A DNA stretch of 64,000 bases from contig JBAJFE010000038.1 of NCBI GenBank assembly GCA_037903355.1, positions 1,612,001 to 1,676,000 of the forward strand. Direction: 5' to 3'. This document shows positions 37,360-49,317 of this stretch, piece by piece. The position numbers and the translations under genes are program-made. Each line of letters begins with the position of its first letter. The first letter of the stretch is position 1. Origin of the DNA: Trichuris trichiura. Taxonomy: Eukaryota; Nematoda; Enoplea; Trichinellida; Trichuridae. The notes below the pieces were generated by a model. That model worked only from the letters and a program-made list of their open reading frames with translations, did not search any database and was not told the origin of the DNA.

Positions 37360-40300
37360 CTTCCGCGAAAGCTGACCACAGTAGGATTTAAAAATTATAG
37401 AACAGCACTTGCATTGGCTTGATGAAAATAACTTCAATGCAAAAAATACAATAGGGAAACCATGAGTTGCCTGATCGATGTTCCAAACAGACAAACAGCT
37501 GCTGTACGAAGGATTAGCGCTTGCAAAACAACAGAGGCTTAACTAAGGAAGCTTTACGAGGATGTCGAAGTATTGCCATCTGCTTCAAGTTTGATAAAGA
37601 TAGGAAAAGAAAAATGGTGAGACTAATGGAACTGTATTTCCAAAGGTATGAGGAGATCTTAGCAAATAAATGTTGTTGTTCATCCTTTTTTCAGGCGATG
37701 TTCTGTCGACAGAGTAACTCATGCGAAGTTGGAACACTTTCTCCAATAGGTCTATGCGCTACGCAATGGCTTGTAAAACAAGCGGTCCATTAACATTGAC
37801 AAGGGAGACAAAGTCAGCCTCTATAGCTAGTTTGCTTTCTTCAGAGTGAAAAACTTCGTCCCACGAGTTACTTTATCATCAAGCAATAGCCGTAGAAAGA
37901 AAGAATGCGAAATTCAAATGCTGTTATCATAGAAGTTGCATCTTTAAAGACATATTTATCTATTCAGCACCCTTGATTCAATATAATCTTTTCAAGAACA
38001 CTTCGTTGTTTACAAGTTTTCTTCCATGCTGTTAGCAAGTAAACAGTTTTTCAATTTCCCTGCCCTGAACCGTGATTTTCTTATACTTTGCCTGCATGAT
38101 ATAATGCGATTTCCTACATAGCGTGATTTTTTAGGACTGCGCTCTCCCCTTATAGGAGAAAGAGACTGTATTTGCTTTTCCCTGGTTTTCTTAAATAAAA
38201 AGAATGTTATTTTGTAGAAGACTTTGACGGAGTAGATAGGGCAAAAACTTTAGGGGCTCAGAATTTTTCCCTCTTGTGATATCAACTAATGCTCTATCTC
38301 GCCATGTCACTGATAGATGTCAATAGCCCATGAAATAATAGAAGTACGGCGTCTTGGAATGCAAACATTGCATGCTGGCTGACTGGTTCCACTTGATCAG
38401 TAGCTGAATTAACAATTGCTGTGAATAAATCTTTCTCCAAAGTTTGAAACTTTATACTTGGGGTCCTTGAGTTATGAACAAATGCGTTCCGAAAGTCTGT
38501 TCGTAAATCGAAAAGTTCATGAGTCAGGAAATGCAACCTGAGCATCAGTAGCTATTTTTGCGCACTAGAATTTAAGGATGGTTTCTCGGTCGTCTGTTAT
38601 TCTTGCTCTACGCGAATAATTGTGTTTCCGATGGTATTTAACATCGATATTCCACTCGCTGCCTTACTGCACTTCAACGAAAAGAATAGTTATAAGAGTA
38701 ACAGTTTATTACTTTTGTTCCATCAGGTTGCACTTAAATAATTTATGCTTCCTTCTTCCGCTGTCTGCTGGCTTTAAAAATAAAGCGACATGGGTGCGGG
38801 TGACAACGAATCTGCTCGTTGGTAACAGGGAAAAATTGCTCCTGCCGACTAAGTGCAAACTTTCCAACTGCATAGCGAACTGAAAGGTGGGCAAACTACG
38901 CACTTCGGCAAGTACAGTGCGGCTTTACTCACGGATAAGCAAGTTTGAATACTGGTGAGTAGTATTCTATTGTCTCCAAGGGGCATCGCTTACACGACCG
39001 TCAATAAGCTGTTAGGTGGGGCGAGCAAGCGGCAGAGATTGAAGCTATCCCTGTACAGAGAATAAGCTTTGACGTAGCGTTCTCTTAGAGAACTGCTTAG
39101 AAGGAGAATTTCAAAATAAAAGATAACGTCAGCAGCTTAAATAATCCTTCCAAAATGTGAGTGTGGTTTAGTAAAGTTTCAGCTGATTGAGCTCTGTTGC
39201 TGACCGCTTTCGAGCTACGTTGGTTATCAGTGAGCATTTTTCTCCAACGTTAATTCGAGAATTTGCCTTCACTAAATGTCTTTCCCAAATATTAATTAAT
39301 AATTCCTTGTGGGACTATCCTCAAAATGCCATACGCAAAATTGCTTGATGTTTCTCAATAAATTAGTTGTCGATTCCCAATCATGATGTAAGATTTATCT
39401 CAGCGTAAAGCTTGCGTGCAAGCAATTGGCAAGCAACTGAATATTCTCTCTAACAACGCTTTCCTTTATAAAAACGCATCGAACGGCACTTAATAAATGC
39501 TTTAAATATCAGAACGTTTTTTGGACTCAGGCAAAAAAACTGCCAAACAATAACGAACCTGACGGGATCTCCTTGCGCTCGAACACCCTCATACGTGTTA
39601 GATAGCATTTGGGCTACGTTCTGTTTAATCAGTCTCTCCAGATAGTTATTCCAAAGAATGCATAAGTTTAACACGGGTTTAGATGCCGTGGCAAAAGGAG
39701 AGTCAAGTAAATACTCCCGTTATACCTGTAACACGTTCCAAACGCTAATGCAAAGCTTTCAGCCTTTCTGGATTTACGCTAACTCATACCCTTGCGCTAG
39801 TAACTTCTCGCAATGCATCTGTCAGAACTTCTATTAATACTAACCGCGGCTTAGACCTCTTACGCAACGTCCATTGTTTTAAGCACTTCAGCATCAAAGA
39901 TTTTGTTACAGAGTTTAACACTTGCTAATGGATTACTCCCGTCGAGTATCCTTCTCTGGCAGCTGCTTAACAAAATATTAACAGTAAGCTTGAATCAAGC
40001 TCTCATGTCGAAATGAGTTAGAGTTCGCGCACAGGCTAATTTCTTGTTTGCATGAGCGAATGTTGCGTAGCTTAATGGTTTTGTTGAAAAGCATGTACGT
40101 AGTAGAATGAACTTGCAAGAGTTCTTAACAAGGACGCATCCGTTTGCGCTCCTACTGCACTCATCGAGTGGGACGTTAGTATCAGTACTACCTACGTTTT
40201 TGTTAAAGCAAGAAGTATTAGCAGCTTAACTCTAGCTGAAAAGAGAATCAAACAGCCCTCAGTTAATCTATGCGGTTTCATGCTTAGCATAGCTTGTCAT

Positions 40301-43300
40301 CAAACAAGAACTGAATGGTTCAGAACAGCAAATGTGAACTTGTTAGCTCTATACATCCTGCTCTTCTAAAGCGCACGCACTAGTCCAAGTAAATTGAGTG
40401 GTACGACCACATCCGCGCTACATGGAAACAGATGAATAAATACCTATTTTTCTGTGGCGGCTCTGCCTTGTTTATCAGGAGGCTTTTTAAACTTGAATAC
40501 ACGTTAAGTACGCAGCTGGGGCATTGGTACTCCTAATGAACTCAGCCGTGGTCGATAGTAATTTTGGTCTCCATTCATTATGCCAGCTTATCTGGAGAGC
40601 CTTATTCAGACTAAATCAGTCAGATTAGTGGCACATCGCGATTCAGTCAGCCTAACTGTGTTCAGCATGTCTTGCAACGGCCTATTCAAAACTTGATGTC
40701 CATTTGAGCGCACTTTCCAATTACATTGTCTTGTTCAGGGGTAAATGACATATCGTTAGATCCTGGAAAACGTTTCTCAAGTTCTGCCCTTTTCGAAGGT
40801 GAGAGCAGTATGAAAACCATCATGAACAGGAATTGATTCAGGAAGAGTGTGCTCCTTTTTTTGCCCAAACACTGACTTCACTTCCCTTAACAGAATGGCT
40901 GGTTCGATCCAGGTTTCCCAACGTCAGGAGACCACTAAAAAATGTACTAGGGACTTTTCGCAATCATTTGGAACTGCGTATCTCTTTTGTAAGACATTTA
41001 TTCTTAAAAAGATACAGCTGGAGAAAACAAGATGTTCAACAGTATACGTGAAGCAAATAGCGGTTTATCGGAGACTTAAGTTTCAAGCGCGGCCAATTAC
41101 TGTCATGAAAGGTCTTCGAGAACTATCTAGCTCGCTTAGAGCCAAATGCAGCTAAAAGACATTTTGCATTACACCTTCTTATGAAATCATCCCAATTTTC
41201 CACTGCACTAGACTCTAGCTTTAACCTGCATCCCTGAATACTGGTTTGATATCTATCTGCAGTCCATGTCATATCTTCTCACCATTTTGAATAATGTCAG
41301 TTTCTAGAGTAGAGTGACAAGTTTTGTGCTAAAACTTATCATAAATGTGCCCAAGCTATGGACTATGGCCATTAGCCTAGCGCATTATGCATTGTATGTC
41401 ACCACATCTTTAGACATTTTTAGCCGGAACAACGTTTTAACAAAATGTACACAAATCTTTCATAATCAGCCAAAACAGTAGTTGACGCGGAATAGAGCAC
41501 ATGCGTTTCTTATTTCAACAGCTGAACTTTAAGACCATGCCGGGCATAAAGTGATCGGCAGAGTAATGATTGTAAGTCGACGACTTACCGGAAGCCGAAA
41601 ATGACGGCTTTTGATCCAGCAAAATGGGACCCCAAACCTTTTTGATTGCTTTCAAGGTGCGTGGTGGTCTACGCCCTTAGGCAGAAGGCTAAAGGAAGCC
41701 GCCAGTTCCTCGTTGTGAACACTCTTCAAGAGTGGCAAGAACACATGCTCAAATAATTTTCAACCATCCTCCAGCGGATGCTACGCTGTTATTGTCAACA
41801 CCGTGCACTCTACTACGGCAGCATCAATCAGGACTTTAAATAGATAGGAGTTACAGACGAGGAAAACAAACTATCCTTTGCTTAAGTGAAGGCGAACGTC
41901 ATTAAGAGAAGGCTTCACACACTCTCCATCACTTCTGGATAGTTGAGTAAATCAATACATAAATGGTGAAACCGTTTTTCCTTGCTCGTATCTTTTAAAT
42001 TCTCAGAAGTTGCAACCATTTTTAGATGGATTTTCAAGTGGAAATTGTATTTACTGTTATAGTCATCGCCCTGCGGAATGTTTCTGTTTTGACCTAGCTC
42101 CAAGGTTGCTCTTCGCATAGAGGGAAAACGGAACGCTTGCATATTGCTCAACGAATTTTCGCTTTGAGACGTCGAATTTACGTACATTTGGAAACCACAG
42201 AGGAATGTGTTTTGAATCCACCTTTGTAAATATTTTTTTACTACTTATTAAAACGTAGGCGCGGTAGACTAATCAAATTGCTTAAATAGCTCAGCTGCAG
42301 TTTCATTATCTAATTAATGGTTCTTATTGTTCATTCACTTCTTCGGAGACTGGCTTATACTTTAATGAAATAATCGCGTAACTGCCTAAGGAGTACGCAT
42401 TGCTTGCCTGTTCAGCTTTTGAGAATCAGCTCAAAGATAGCCATCCGAGTGAAAGAGATTTCTTTTTTTTCTGAAGTCTCCAGCTTCGGTCATTGGAATT
42501 TAGGCAAGAATTGTTTGAACTGTTATTTTATCCCGCTAATGTTTTTCTGAACTTGATGTTCTAGTCATTTTTGCAAGTGCGACCGTTCTAAGACTGATAG
42601 AAGTAAATACAGAGCACCTGCCTACCATTCCATTGCTCATATGTCTCTACTGCAATTTTCTTGGTCCTCAGATCTGAAGAGGTGGGAATTACCATCAGTG
42701 AATTACATTTAAGGCTAAAATTAAGAAGAAACGTGTAACCCCTTTTGAAGTAGCCAGTTTCACTCGAGAATCGTTCTGGCAAAACATTTTCACTGAAAGA
42801 TTTTTTTGCGCTGTTGCTTTTTATCCACAGTTGTTAGCTGAAGCCATTAATGGTATTGGTCCATGTTTTCAGCCGTTTAAACGTAGCTTATTCCACCAAA
42901 GCCGATGAAGTTTGCCATTGCGGAAGTTGGTTCGATAGAAACCAAGTTTAGGAAAACAAATTTGTAGTCTACTCTCCCGCGACCATCCTGGGTGTGCAAT
43001 TTGGCATTCCTTTGCGAAACAAGATGCGGTTAGCGTCACATCTTTAACTTGAATAATCAAGGTTCGTTCTAACGGAAGCACTGCTTTCTGCAAAAAGAGT
43101 AGTGTCAACTGCAGTTTTAAATTTGAACTGGTTCTAGGCAAACATGACAAAGTATAATTTAGTAGATTATGTACACTGTAGCTTGAGCGACCGCTTAAGC
43201 AACAGTATAGTTTTGCTTGGATGCTGCATTTGTCTTGACAAAGGCAATGTATGCATTAAGCTCTCTCCCTCTCTTCGATGCCCATTTATTATTTTTGCTG

Positions 43301-44476
43301 ATTATGGCATTACGTGGACGTGAAGGGCGTCGCTTTCCATTCAATTTTAGCTTCAGCTGAAAGAGCTGATCTAATCAATCTGGTTAGCTGGCTTTACAAT
43401 CGATTATGCTGCAACCAAAAGATTTGTACGATGAGAAGCTTCTGTTGCCACCGACTTTTTCGGCCGCAACTAATTCACTTAAGCTTCGGTTTTGGACAAG
43501 CGAAGCGGCTATTCGACTATGTAATTCACGTTAGTTCAATTGTGTTAAGCTTCTTCTTTTGTCAACTTTTTAAATTCTGCTTCCCATCAAATAACATCAT
43601 TCTGATGAAAACGCGCGCAATTAAATTTTCATGGTGGAGGTTCCATGAGTTCTTCGCGTTTCTTTCTTCTCTATAAGAGCGCTCTCGTACAACAGGCGTC
43701 TTGCAATAATAATAACTCGTTAAACTTAAGGAAGTATTGCGCCTTAACGAATAATGCGCATGGGTATCTTAATTTATGACTATGAATTTGATCCGATGGT
43801 AGCCTTTAAATAGCAACTACTCTTCTAACTGAGGCAAAAGCGGATATTATGCATTACATGCATCTGACAACGTATGTTTCTCTGGGAAGCTTGTTGGCTC
43901 TTCGTATCAACAAACCCCTATCAGAAAACGCAAACGCAGTTAAACACTTTTATCACTGTTCGATTTCGCTAGAAGCATAAAAAATCTTTTTTTAATTCCA
44001 ATAAAAAGTTTTTTCAAGCTGCTTTGCAATGGCGAAGTAGTTAATTTCATCGTTAAAATCCTAGTTAGGCCTAATGCCGACAAAGCAATCAAAGGCTATT
44101 CATACAGAATGGGCTTATGATACACGTGAGACACTGTTTCAGCCGGAAGAGTATGTGCTTTCGTATCATTATTATTATTATGTTTCTGTGAGGTCGCTTC
44201 GCTGTGGAACTGTTGAGATGATTTATTAATAGGGCTGGATTAGATTGTGCCAGAAATCTTAGCTAGTAATGCATTTGTTTCGCCATTTAATCTAAGTACA
44301 CTATGAATTAACCAATAGCAGCAAGAAATTAACAAATATCAGAAATTAATCATTGCTTAGTTCTGAACAAGGGAGATGAAAACGTGGTTTCTTGGTACGG
44401 GAACAAATGTTTTCATAATGAAGAAGTTTATTACGGATAATTCCCGTTTGTTATGTATATAGAAGCACTCCGGAGC

Positions 44477-44504
44477 TTTCGGGTCATTCGAGACCCGTCA
44501 TCAG
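44477..44504 (-). ncRNA. Hammerhead-like motif in the inverted Penelope tail
   Basis: Minus-strand twin of the motif at 46857: CTGATGA, C, GGGTC, loop TCGAAT, GACCC, GAAA. All core boxes and the 5-bp stem II are intact. Confidence 0.65.
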
Positions 44505-44748
44505 CGGTCTTAAGTTGTTGATATGATTCGTGGCAGCGAGTGCCCTAATGTTTCTGAGGATTTTAAAGCGGGCATTTTTAAAGTTTTTCGTTGGTCGGTT
44601 CTGGTATCTGAGTCTGTCAGCGCACTCCTATTTCTTGTTCCGTATGTCTTGTAGATTGTGTCTTTGCTGGGCAGTTTCGAACATTTTTTCTTGTTGGTTC
44701 ACTGTTTTTTTCATTTTGCATTCATTTTTCTTTCTTTCTTTCGATTCG

Positions 44749-45448
44749 TTTAAAAGATACGTAGACGACATCTTTGTCATTATAAAAGCTGGAAAAGAAG
44801 AACAATTTTTACAATTCCTCAACAACGTCCGTCCTAACCAAATAGTCTTCACAATGGAAAAAGAAGATAACAAAACCTTACCCTTTCTAGACGTTTTAAT
44901 TATTCGCTCAAGCGAAGGCCTTAAAACCAGAGTGTATAGAAAACCCACGCACACAGATCAGTACCTCAATTTTTCATCACATCACCCACGATCAGTAATG
45001 CGTGGTATCCTCTCCGGAATGATAGACAGAGCATTCAATTTATGCAGCCCCGAATATCTCCAACCAGAAATTAACTACATTAGAAAAATCTTCTACAAAA
45101 ACGGCTATCCTAAATCCTTTATCAACTAAGTGCTCAACCACAAGCTTCGCACACGTGAGTCTCCAGAGCAAAACACTCCGCACGACACTTGTCTGGTTAT
45201 TCCTTATGTGGCAGGTTTAGGCGAAAAGATTGTCCAATTAGGAAAAAGATTAGGCTTCAGAGTCTTTTCCAAAAGTTCGCCCAACCTCAGGGCAATTCTT
45301 CGCACAGACAAAACTAAAATCCCCGCAAACAAAAAGACAGGATTAATATACGCGGTTGAATGTTCTTGCTCAGGGATTTATATTGGTGAAACGGGAAACA
45401 CCCTGGAGCATCGATTTAATGAACACATAAAAAGCTCACAAGTTACAA
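44749..45448 (+). pseudogene. Penelope reverse transcriptase C-terminus and GIY-YIG domain, broken
   Basis: Reads RYVDDIFVII (RT catalytic motif), LPFLDVLIIRS, TRVYRKPTHTDQYLNF and SSHHPRSVMRGILSGMIDRA, all Penelope RT signatures. The frame meets TAA at 45127-45129 but continues in phase with LRAILRTDKTKIP, then the GIY-YIG core LIYAVECSCSGIYIGETG and LEHRFNEHI. It is then cut by the hAT insertion. Fingers and palm upstream of YVDD are missing. A downstream piece resumes after 46190 in another frame. Non-functional. Confidence 0.92.
45441..45448. repeat. 8-bp target-site duplication, left copy
   Basis: AGTTACAA here is repeated exactly at 46191-46198 on the other side of the hAT element. Confidence 0.9.
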
Positions 45449-46190
45449 CAAGGGTGGGGAACGTCTGACCCACGGGCCGGATACGGGCCGCAAGACCATT
45501 CCATCCGGCCCGCGAAGCCATTTTCCGCCCACGCGCTGGGGCAACCGCGCATGGATGCGAAATTCAGTGAAATGTGATTGTAGAAAGTTATTTTTCATAA
45601 AGCGATAAACGTATTTGATGTGAATCCTAGTAAGAACATAAACCTTGCGTAACAAGCAGGGAGTGTCAGGCTGGCTCAGAAGACTGCCCTGTTGTCGGCT
45701 CTCCGTCGATAAACCGACATTGTTAGTCCTCGCTGACAAGCAGCAGGCACCACTATAGTGTGTGTGCGCGTAAGTAGCGTGGACCATTGCTTTGTTCGAG
45801 ATAACGACTGTCCAGCATGCTAGAGCACTTCTGCTTTTTTGCTCTCAGTAGTCACTGGCGTAGTTCTCGCCTTCTCCTGCTATCGTTCTCAACGGTTTGC
45901 GCCGGTCGCCTGTCATATAATGTCTTCGAAGTACAAAAAAGTTATTTCGTTCTCTGCAGTTGCAATTATGTTCTTTACAACTGGGTTGCAGAATTGTCTC
46001 AAAATTCTGCTTTTTATCTCAGAGTTTCCTCACCAGGGAAAAGCAGTTCCACGCATCCCATTAGGGGTGACTTAATAAACATACATGCAAATAAAGCAGG
46101 CTGTTTTTCGTTTAAATACGCTATACGGCCCGCGAACGGTCTTATAAACGTCTAAACGGCCCGCGGCACCAAAAAGGTTCCCCACCCCTG
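45449..46190. mobile_element. Non-autonomous hAT element (742 bp) nested in the Penelope element
   Basis: Termini CAAGGGTGGGGAAC and the complement of CAGGGGTGGGGAACC are inverted repeats of hAT type, with an exact 8-bp duplication AGTTACAA on both sides. Subterminal GGGCCG / CGGCCCGCG motifs are common in animal hAT MITEs. Internal open frames (for example 45817-46155) show no transposase motif. Insertion postdates the Penelope copy. Confidence 0.88.
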
Positions 46191-46198
46191 AGTTACAA

Positions 46199-46505
46199 TA
46201 ACGCGAAAGCCATACTCAACAATGGCACCAATCTAACCACACAGCGAGGCAGACCAATCGTGGACCCAAAAATTGCAATGGAAAAAGCCAAACAAGCCTC
46301 TGCTGTAGTGGAGCAGGCGACGCAATCTACCCAACCACTCCCCCCAAGAGTTTTATGTTACGAAAACAATCTACGGTTGAGAAGAATTAAAGAAGCACTA
46401 TACATTAGGCACAATACGACTTACAACCGCGATCAAGGAGTGGGCATAAGTGGGATTTGGACAAATATTGTGACGCGGTATAATTGTTGCTCTCTCACCA
46501 GATGA
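46199..46505 (+). pseudogene. Penelope endonuclease C-terminal remnant after the hAT insertion
   Basis: Encodes YNNAKAILNNGTNLTT and, near the end, RRIKEALYIRHNTTYNRDQG, the usual C-terminal block after GIY-YIG in Penelope elements. It is one base out of phase with the part left of the insertion, so the gene was already or is now frameshifted. Confidence 0.8.
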
Positions 46506-46589
46506 AATACAATAGCCCGGAAAGAAAAAAGAAAAAACAACTAATTAGAACAAATAGAAATGGATAGAACTGCAATATATATGGAACAA

Positions 46590-46640
46590 AGAAAGAAAAA
46601 GAAAAGAAAAAAGAAGAAAGAAAGAAAGAAAGAAGAAAGA
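46590..46640. repeat. Polypurine (GAAA)n-type low-complexity tract
   Basis: A run of GAAA, GAAAA and GAAGAAA units within the Penelope tail, with a matching shorter polypyrimidine run in the left arm near 44735. Likely an expanded microsatellite inside the element. Confidence 0.8.
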
Positions 46641-46856
46641 ATGCAAAATGAAAAAACAGTGAACCAACAACAAAAAATGTTCGAAACTACCCAGCAAAGA
46701 CACAATCTACAAGACATACGGAACAAGAAATAGAAGTGCGCTGACAGACTCAGATACCAGAACCGACCAACGAAAAACTTTAAAAATGCCCGCTTTAAAA
46801 TCCTCAGAAACATTAGGGCACTCGCTGCCACGAATCATATCAACAACTTAAGACCG

Positions 46857-46884
46857 CTGATGACGGGTCTCGAATGACCCGAAA
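46857..46884 (+). ncRNA. Hammerhead-like ribozyme motif in the Penelope 3' tail
   Basis: CTGATGA, C, GGGTC, loop TCGAAT, GACCC, GAAA, then GCTCCGGAGTGCTT. Stem II is perfect, and AGC/GCT can form stem III with T-T at the expected cleavage position. Hammerhead motifs in Penelope terminal repeats are established; the extra pyrimidine between CTGATGA and stem II recurs in every copy in this window. Confidence 0.65.
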
Positions 46885-46948
46885 GCTCCGGAGTGCTTCT
46901 ATATACATAACAAACGGGAATTATCCGTAATAAACTTCTTCATTATGA

Positions 46949-47550
46949 GAACAAGCGAAATTCGTTTATCACAATGGTGAACCAACTAATTGTTGGATAC
47001 TTCATATGCGGATTGCGAAACTGGCACTTCATATCTTTTCCATTCATATTGTGCGATTAGCTCAAAAGTATTAATATTGGTTGGGTACACATGCCAGATT
47101 GACGTCAAAAACTTGTATTGCGCATTATTCGATGCTAAATCTCTTATTCGTTCATATTTAATGTTGCATTTATTCTCATTCCGAATACAATAGTATGACG
47201 GAAGAACTGAAAAGATTAGCAGTAAACGAACTATAATGATGTTAAGTAGGAAAAATATTGCTGCCTTTCTTTTCCCTTATCAAATGGTAACTGTTAAAAA
47301 TTTTCTGCCCGCACTTTAAAATGTGTTCCTTGCTTTCTTTCCATCCAATGACATGTTGAACAGAACAATTTTAGGTTATAGCTGTCAATTTTTGCCAGAA
47401 AGTAAGACTGGGCTTAACGAGTTGCCTACACCATAGTGCAGTGACAAATCGCAATTAATCACCATGACATCTCACTATTTTCTGCTGCTCTAACTGTCTG
47501 TAACGTACTTGTTAAACGCATAATACTTTATTTGTGAGTGAACGACTTTT
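46949..47550. other. Non-coding interval
   Basis: AT-rich; no gene, repeat or RNA that I can support. Confidence 0.5.
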
Positions 47551-47889
47551 TTAGAGTCTTTTTCCGCTCACGTCGGCCGGAATTGGGAGCGGCAGCGTTA
47601 AAGGGAGCGTAATCTGTAGAGGACACGTTGCACTGTCTTGCTCAAAATGTCCACTGAGCTTGGTGGGCTTACCTTCGAACCACGTTCCCCTGCGTACGGA
47701 CACTTGCCTGCGGCAGGAGCACTTGAAGCACCACCAGGCCATGCCGCCTTGCCCCAGGCGCATCGCCTGCCCGCAAAAGGGGTGCAGCCTTTCGCTATGC
47801 GACAGCCTTTTTAGGCGGCGGAAGTTCACCGCAGCTTCTTCTTCTTTGATTGTGGCGTTCAGCCACCGTACGTTCTTCAGGGTTGCCAT
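47551..47889 (-). pseudogene. Merlin/ISXO2-like transposase N-terminal fragment
   Basis: A 112-codon open frame with the N-terminal zinc-binding layout seen in IS1595/ISXO2-like (Merlin) proteins: HPFCGQAM, then WWCFKCSCRRQVSVRRGTWF. In this family the block WxC...C....R.GTWF.GSKL precedes the DDE catalytic domain. Here the matching sequence stops at FEG, where GAAG|GTAAGC is a good splice donor; no catalytic domain is found downstream, so it is a truncated element or an orphan first exon. Confidence 0.55.
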
Positions 47890-47965
47890 TACTCAGAATG
47901 AGCTGTACGCCGTTTGCCAAGACGCAATGTGAAATGGACCGTTGACCTCCAATGTTTTCAGCGGG

Positions 47966-48240
47966 TCAATCACTGCACCTCCTGCAAGCGCCACTACTGA
48001 TCCATTGTGCTCCCCATGCCAGCAATTCATGCACAGATTTTTCATCACCCACATTCACTCCTTTGCAAGGGTCACCGACCGGTTCAATGACACCGGCAAC
48101 CGCAATTCCCTTGCAGTGTAACGCAATTCCTCTGTAGGTATTCAATCAGTCGCAGCAGCACCTACCTACCGTTGTTCCGTTAATCCCACTACACTATATG
48201 CCGGTGCAGCGGTTTTCCTTCTGATGTTGCCGCGCTAACT
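47966..48240. repeat. Dispersed repeat, copy 2 (other copy at 11525-11700)
   Basis: Ordered similarity to 11525-11700 (CACCTCCTGCA, GCCACTA, TCCATT, TGCTCC, GTTGTTCCG.TAAT). Lies immediately 5' of the Merlin-like frame on the minus strand and may be its non-coding flank. Confidence 0.45.
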
Positions 48241-49020
48241 ACCGGTCGACATGAAGAATGAAAGATCACTTTTTTGTATTTCCTTCAGTAGAATTTGAAA
48301 CTCATCCAATCTGGCATGACTGATTTGCTGTGTTTGCTTATTCTGTTAAGGCTAAGAAATTTGGCGGCGTCCAACGTTCAGGCGAAAGAAGACAAATTTC
48401 CGGGCATCGAATGGCAGACAAGAAACCGACTTTTTGCGCAGTGCGTTAATGCACGCAGAATAGGCAGTTATTGGACTAAATCCATGTAAACAGAGCGCAT
48501 TTTAGAGGTCAATAATTTCACATATTTCTTGTTCTTTTTTTACAATGCATATATGCAACAATGAAATTTTCAGAGCTAAGTGAAAATTTTAAAAATTATA
48601 TTATCCTCATGCTATCATACTGGACGCTATTAGTAACATCAACTTGCGACTTCCAGGCATGTGATTAGAAGGCTGAGACTCACATCGTGAGGCACTCGCA
48701 CAATTTTTCGCTCTATTAACTGATACCCTCCATCGTCATAAACCTCCTCCTTATACAGCCATTAAGTGAGCCGTATACACACAAGCACATCTAATGAACT
48801 ACAAACTAGCCGCCCACTCTTTAATAAGTATATTGTGTGCAGGCAACGTAGCTTCGACTTGCAGAAAAGAAACGTCCAAAAATTAAGGGAATAATGGTTT
48901 CTGAACAAGAGACGTACATGGATTTTTCCCGTTTGTGTTTGCCCATAAAAGGAGTCAAAAAAATGAAAAAATTTTAATCTCGTTCAAGGCATGAAAAACC
49001 AAACAAAAGTCTGGTGAAGC

Positions 49021-49048
49021 TTTCGGCTCGTTCTTGAACCATCGTCAG
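49021..49048 (-). ncRNA. Hammerhead-like motif
   Basis: Minus strand: CTGACGA, T, GGTTC, loop AAGAAC, GAGCC, GAAA, GCTTC. Stem II is complete with one G-U wobble. The sequence of stem and loop differs from the Penelope tail copies, so this is another subfamily. Confidence 0.55.
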
Positions 49049-49155
49049 CACACGCAGGAGTTGTCCTCCCACTGAGTTTTTTCTTCAGGAGTAGCTCCTC
49101 CATCTTTCCGAGCCATGTGCGCGCCTGTTTAGTCGAACCATGACCTGTCGAGGCT

Positions 49156-49177
49156 ACACACACACACACACACACGG
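49156..49177. repeat. (AC)11 microsatellite
   Basis: Uninterrupted AC dinucleotide repeat of 22 bp. Confidence 0.95.
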
Positions 49178-49317
49178 TTGGATCAGCTTCGGAGCAACTT
49201 CCTTAGAGGCTGTCCTCAGCGGAGGCACAACGCGCAATAGGATCACATTCGGTCACGAGCTATTGGCAGGCTTGTTCCTGCCTCCATTGCTAGCGAGCTA
49301 AAATCCATCGTCATACC

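Larger units (their letters stand above)
28103..44412. other. Gene-free interval with scattered repeats
   Basis: Apart from the hairpin at 30311, MITE at 33010, ribozyme-like relics at 33501 and 35596, the palindrome at 35463 and a short coding-like relic at 37207, I see no supportable gene, tRNA or rRNA. Open frames are short. This 16-kb stretch is unusually gene-poor compared with the left end of the window. Confidence 0.55.
44413..46948 (+). mobile_element. Penelope-like retroelement, 5'-truncated, with inverted second tail
   Basis: The plus-strand body has the end of a reverse transcriptase starting at motif RYVDDIF, then the GIY-YIG endonuclease. The outer ~330 bp are inverted repeats (about 44413-44745 against 46615-46948, roughly 97% identical). 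The right arm is thus the proper 3' tail and the left arm is the tail of a second, severely truncated copy in reverse orientation, a known Penelope arrangement. Each tail carries one hammerhead-like motif. Polypurine microsatellite sequence (GAAA)n lies at the inner end of the right arm. A hAT element interrupts the endonuclease region. Confidence 0.9.

Noticed and set aside
40901..40911. GGTTCGATCC resembling a tRNA B box
   Set aside because: No A box, acceptor stem or anticodon arm can be placed at the right distance.
44530..44748. Open frame starting MAASALMFL fused in phase to the Penelope RT
   Set aside because: It is the reverse complement of the Penelope tail and recurs on the minus strand at 46541-46831, so it is non-coding sequence open by chance.
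45817..46155. 112-codon frame inside the hAT element
   Set aside because: No hAT dimerisation motif or catalytic residues; the element is too short to be autonomous.
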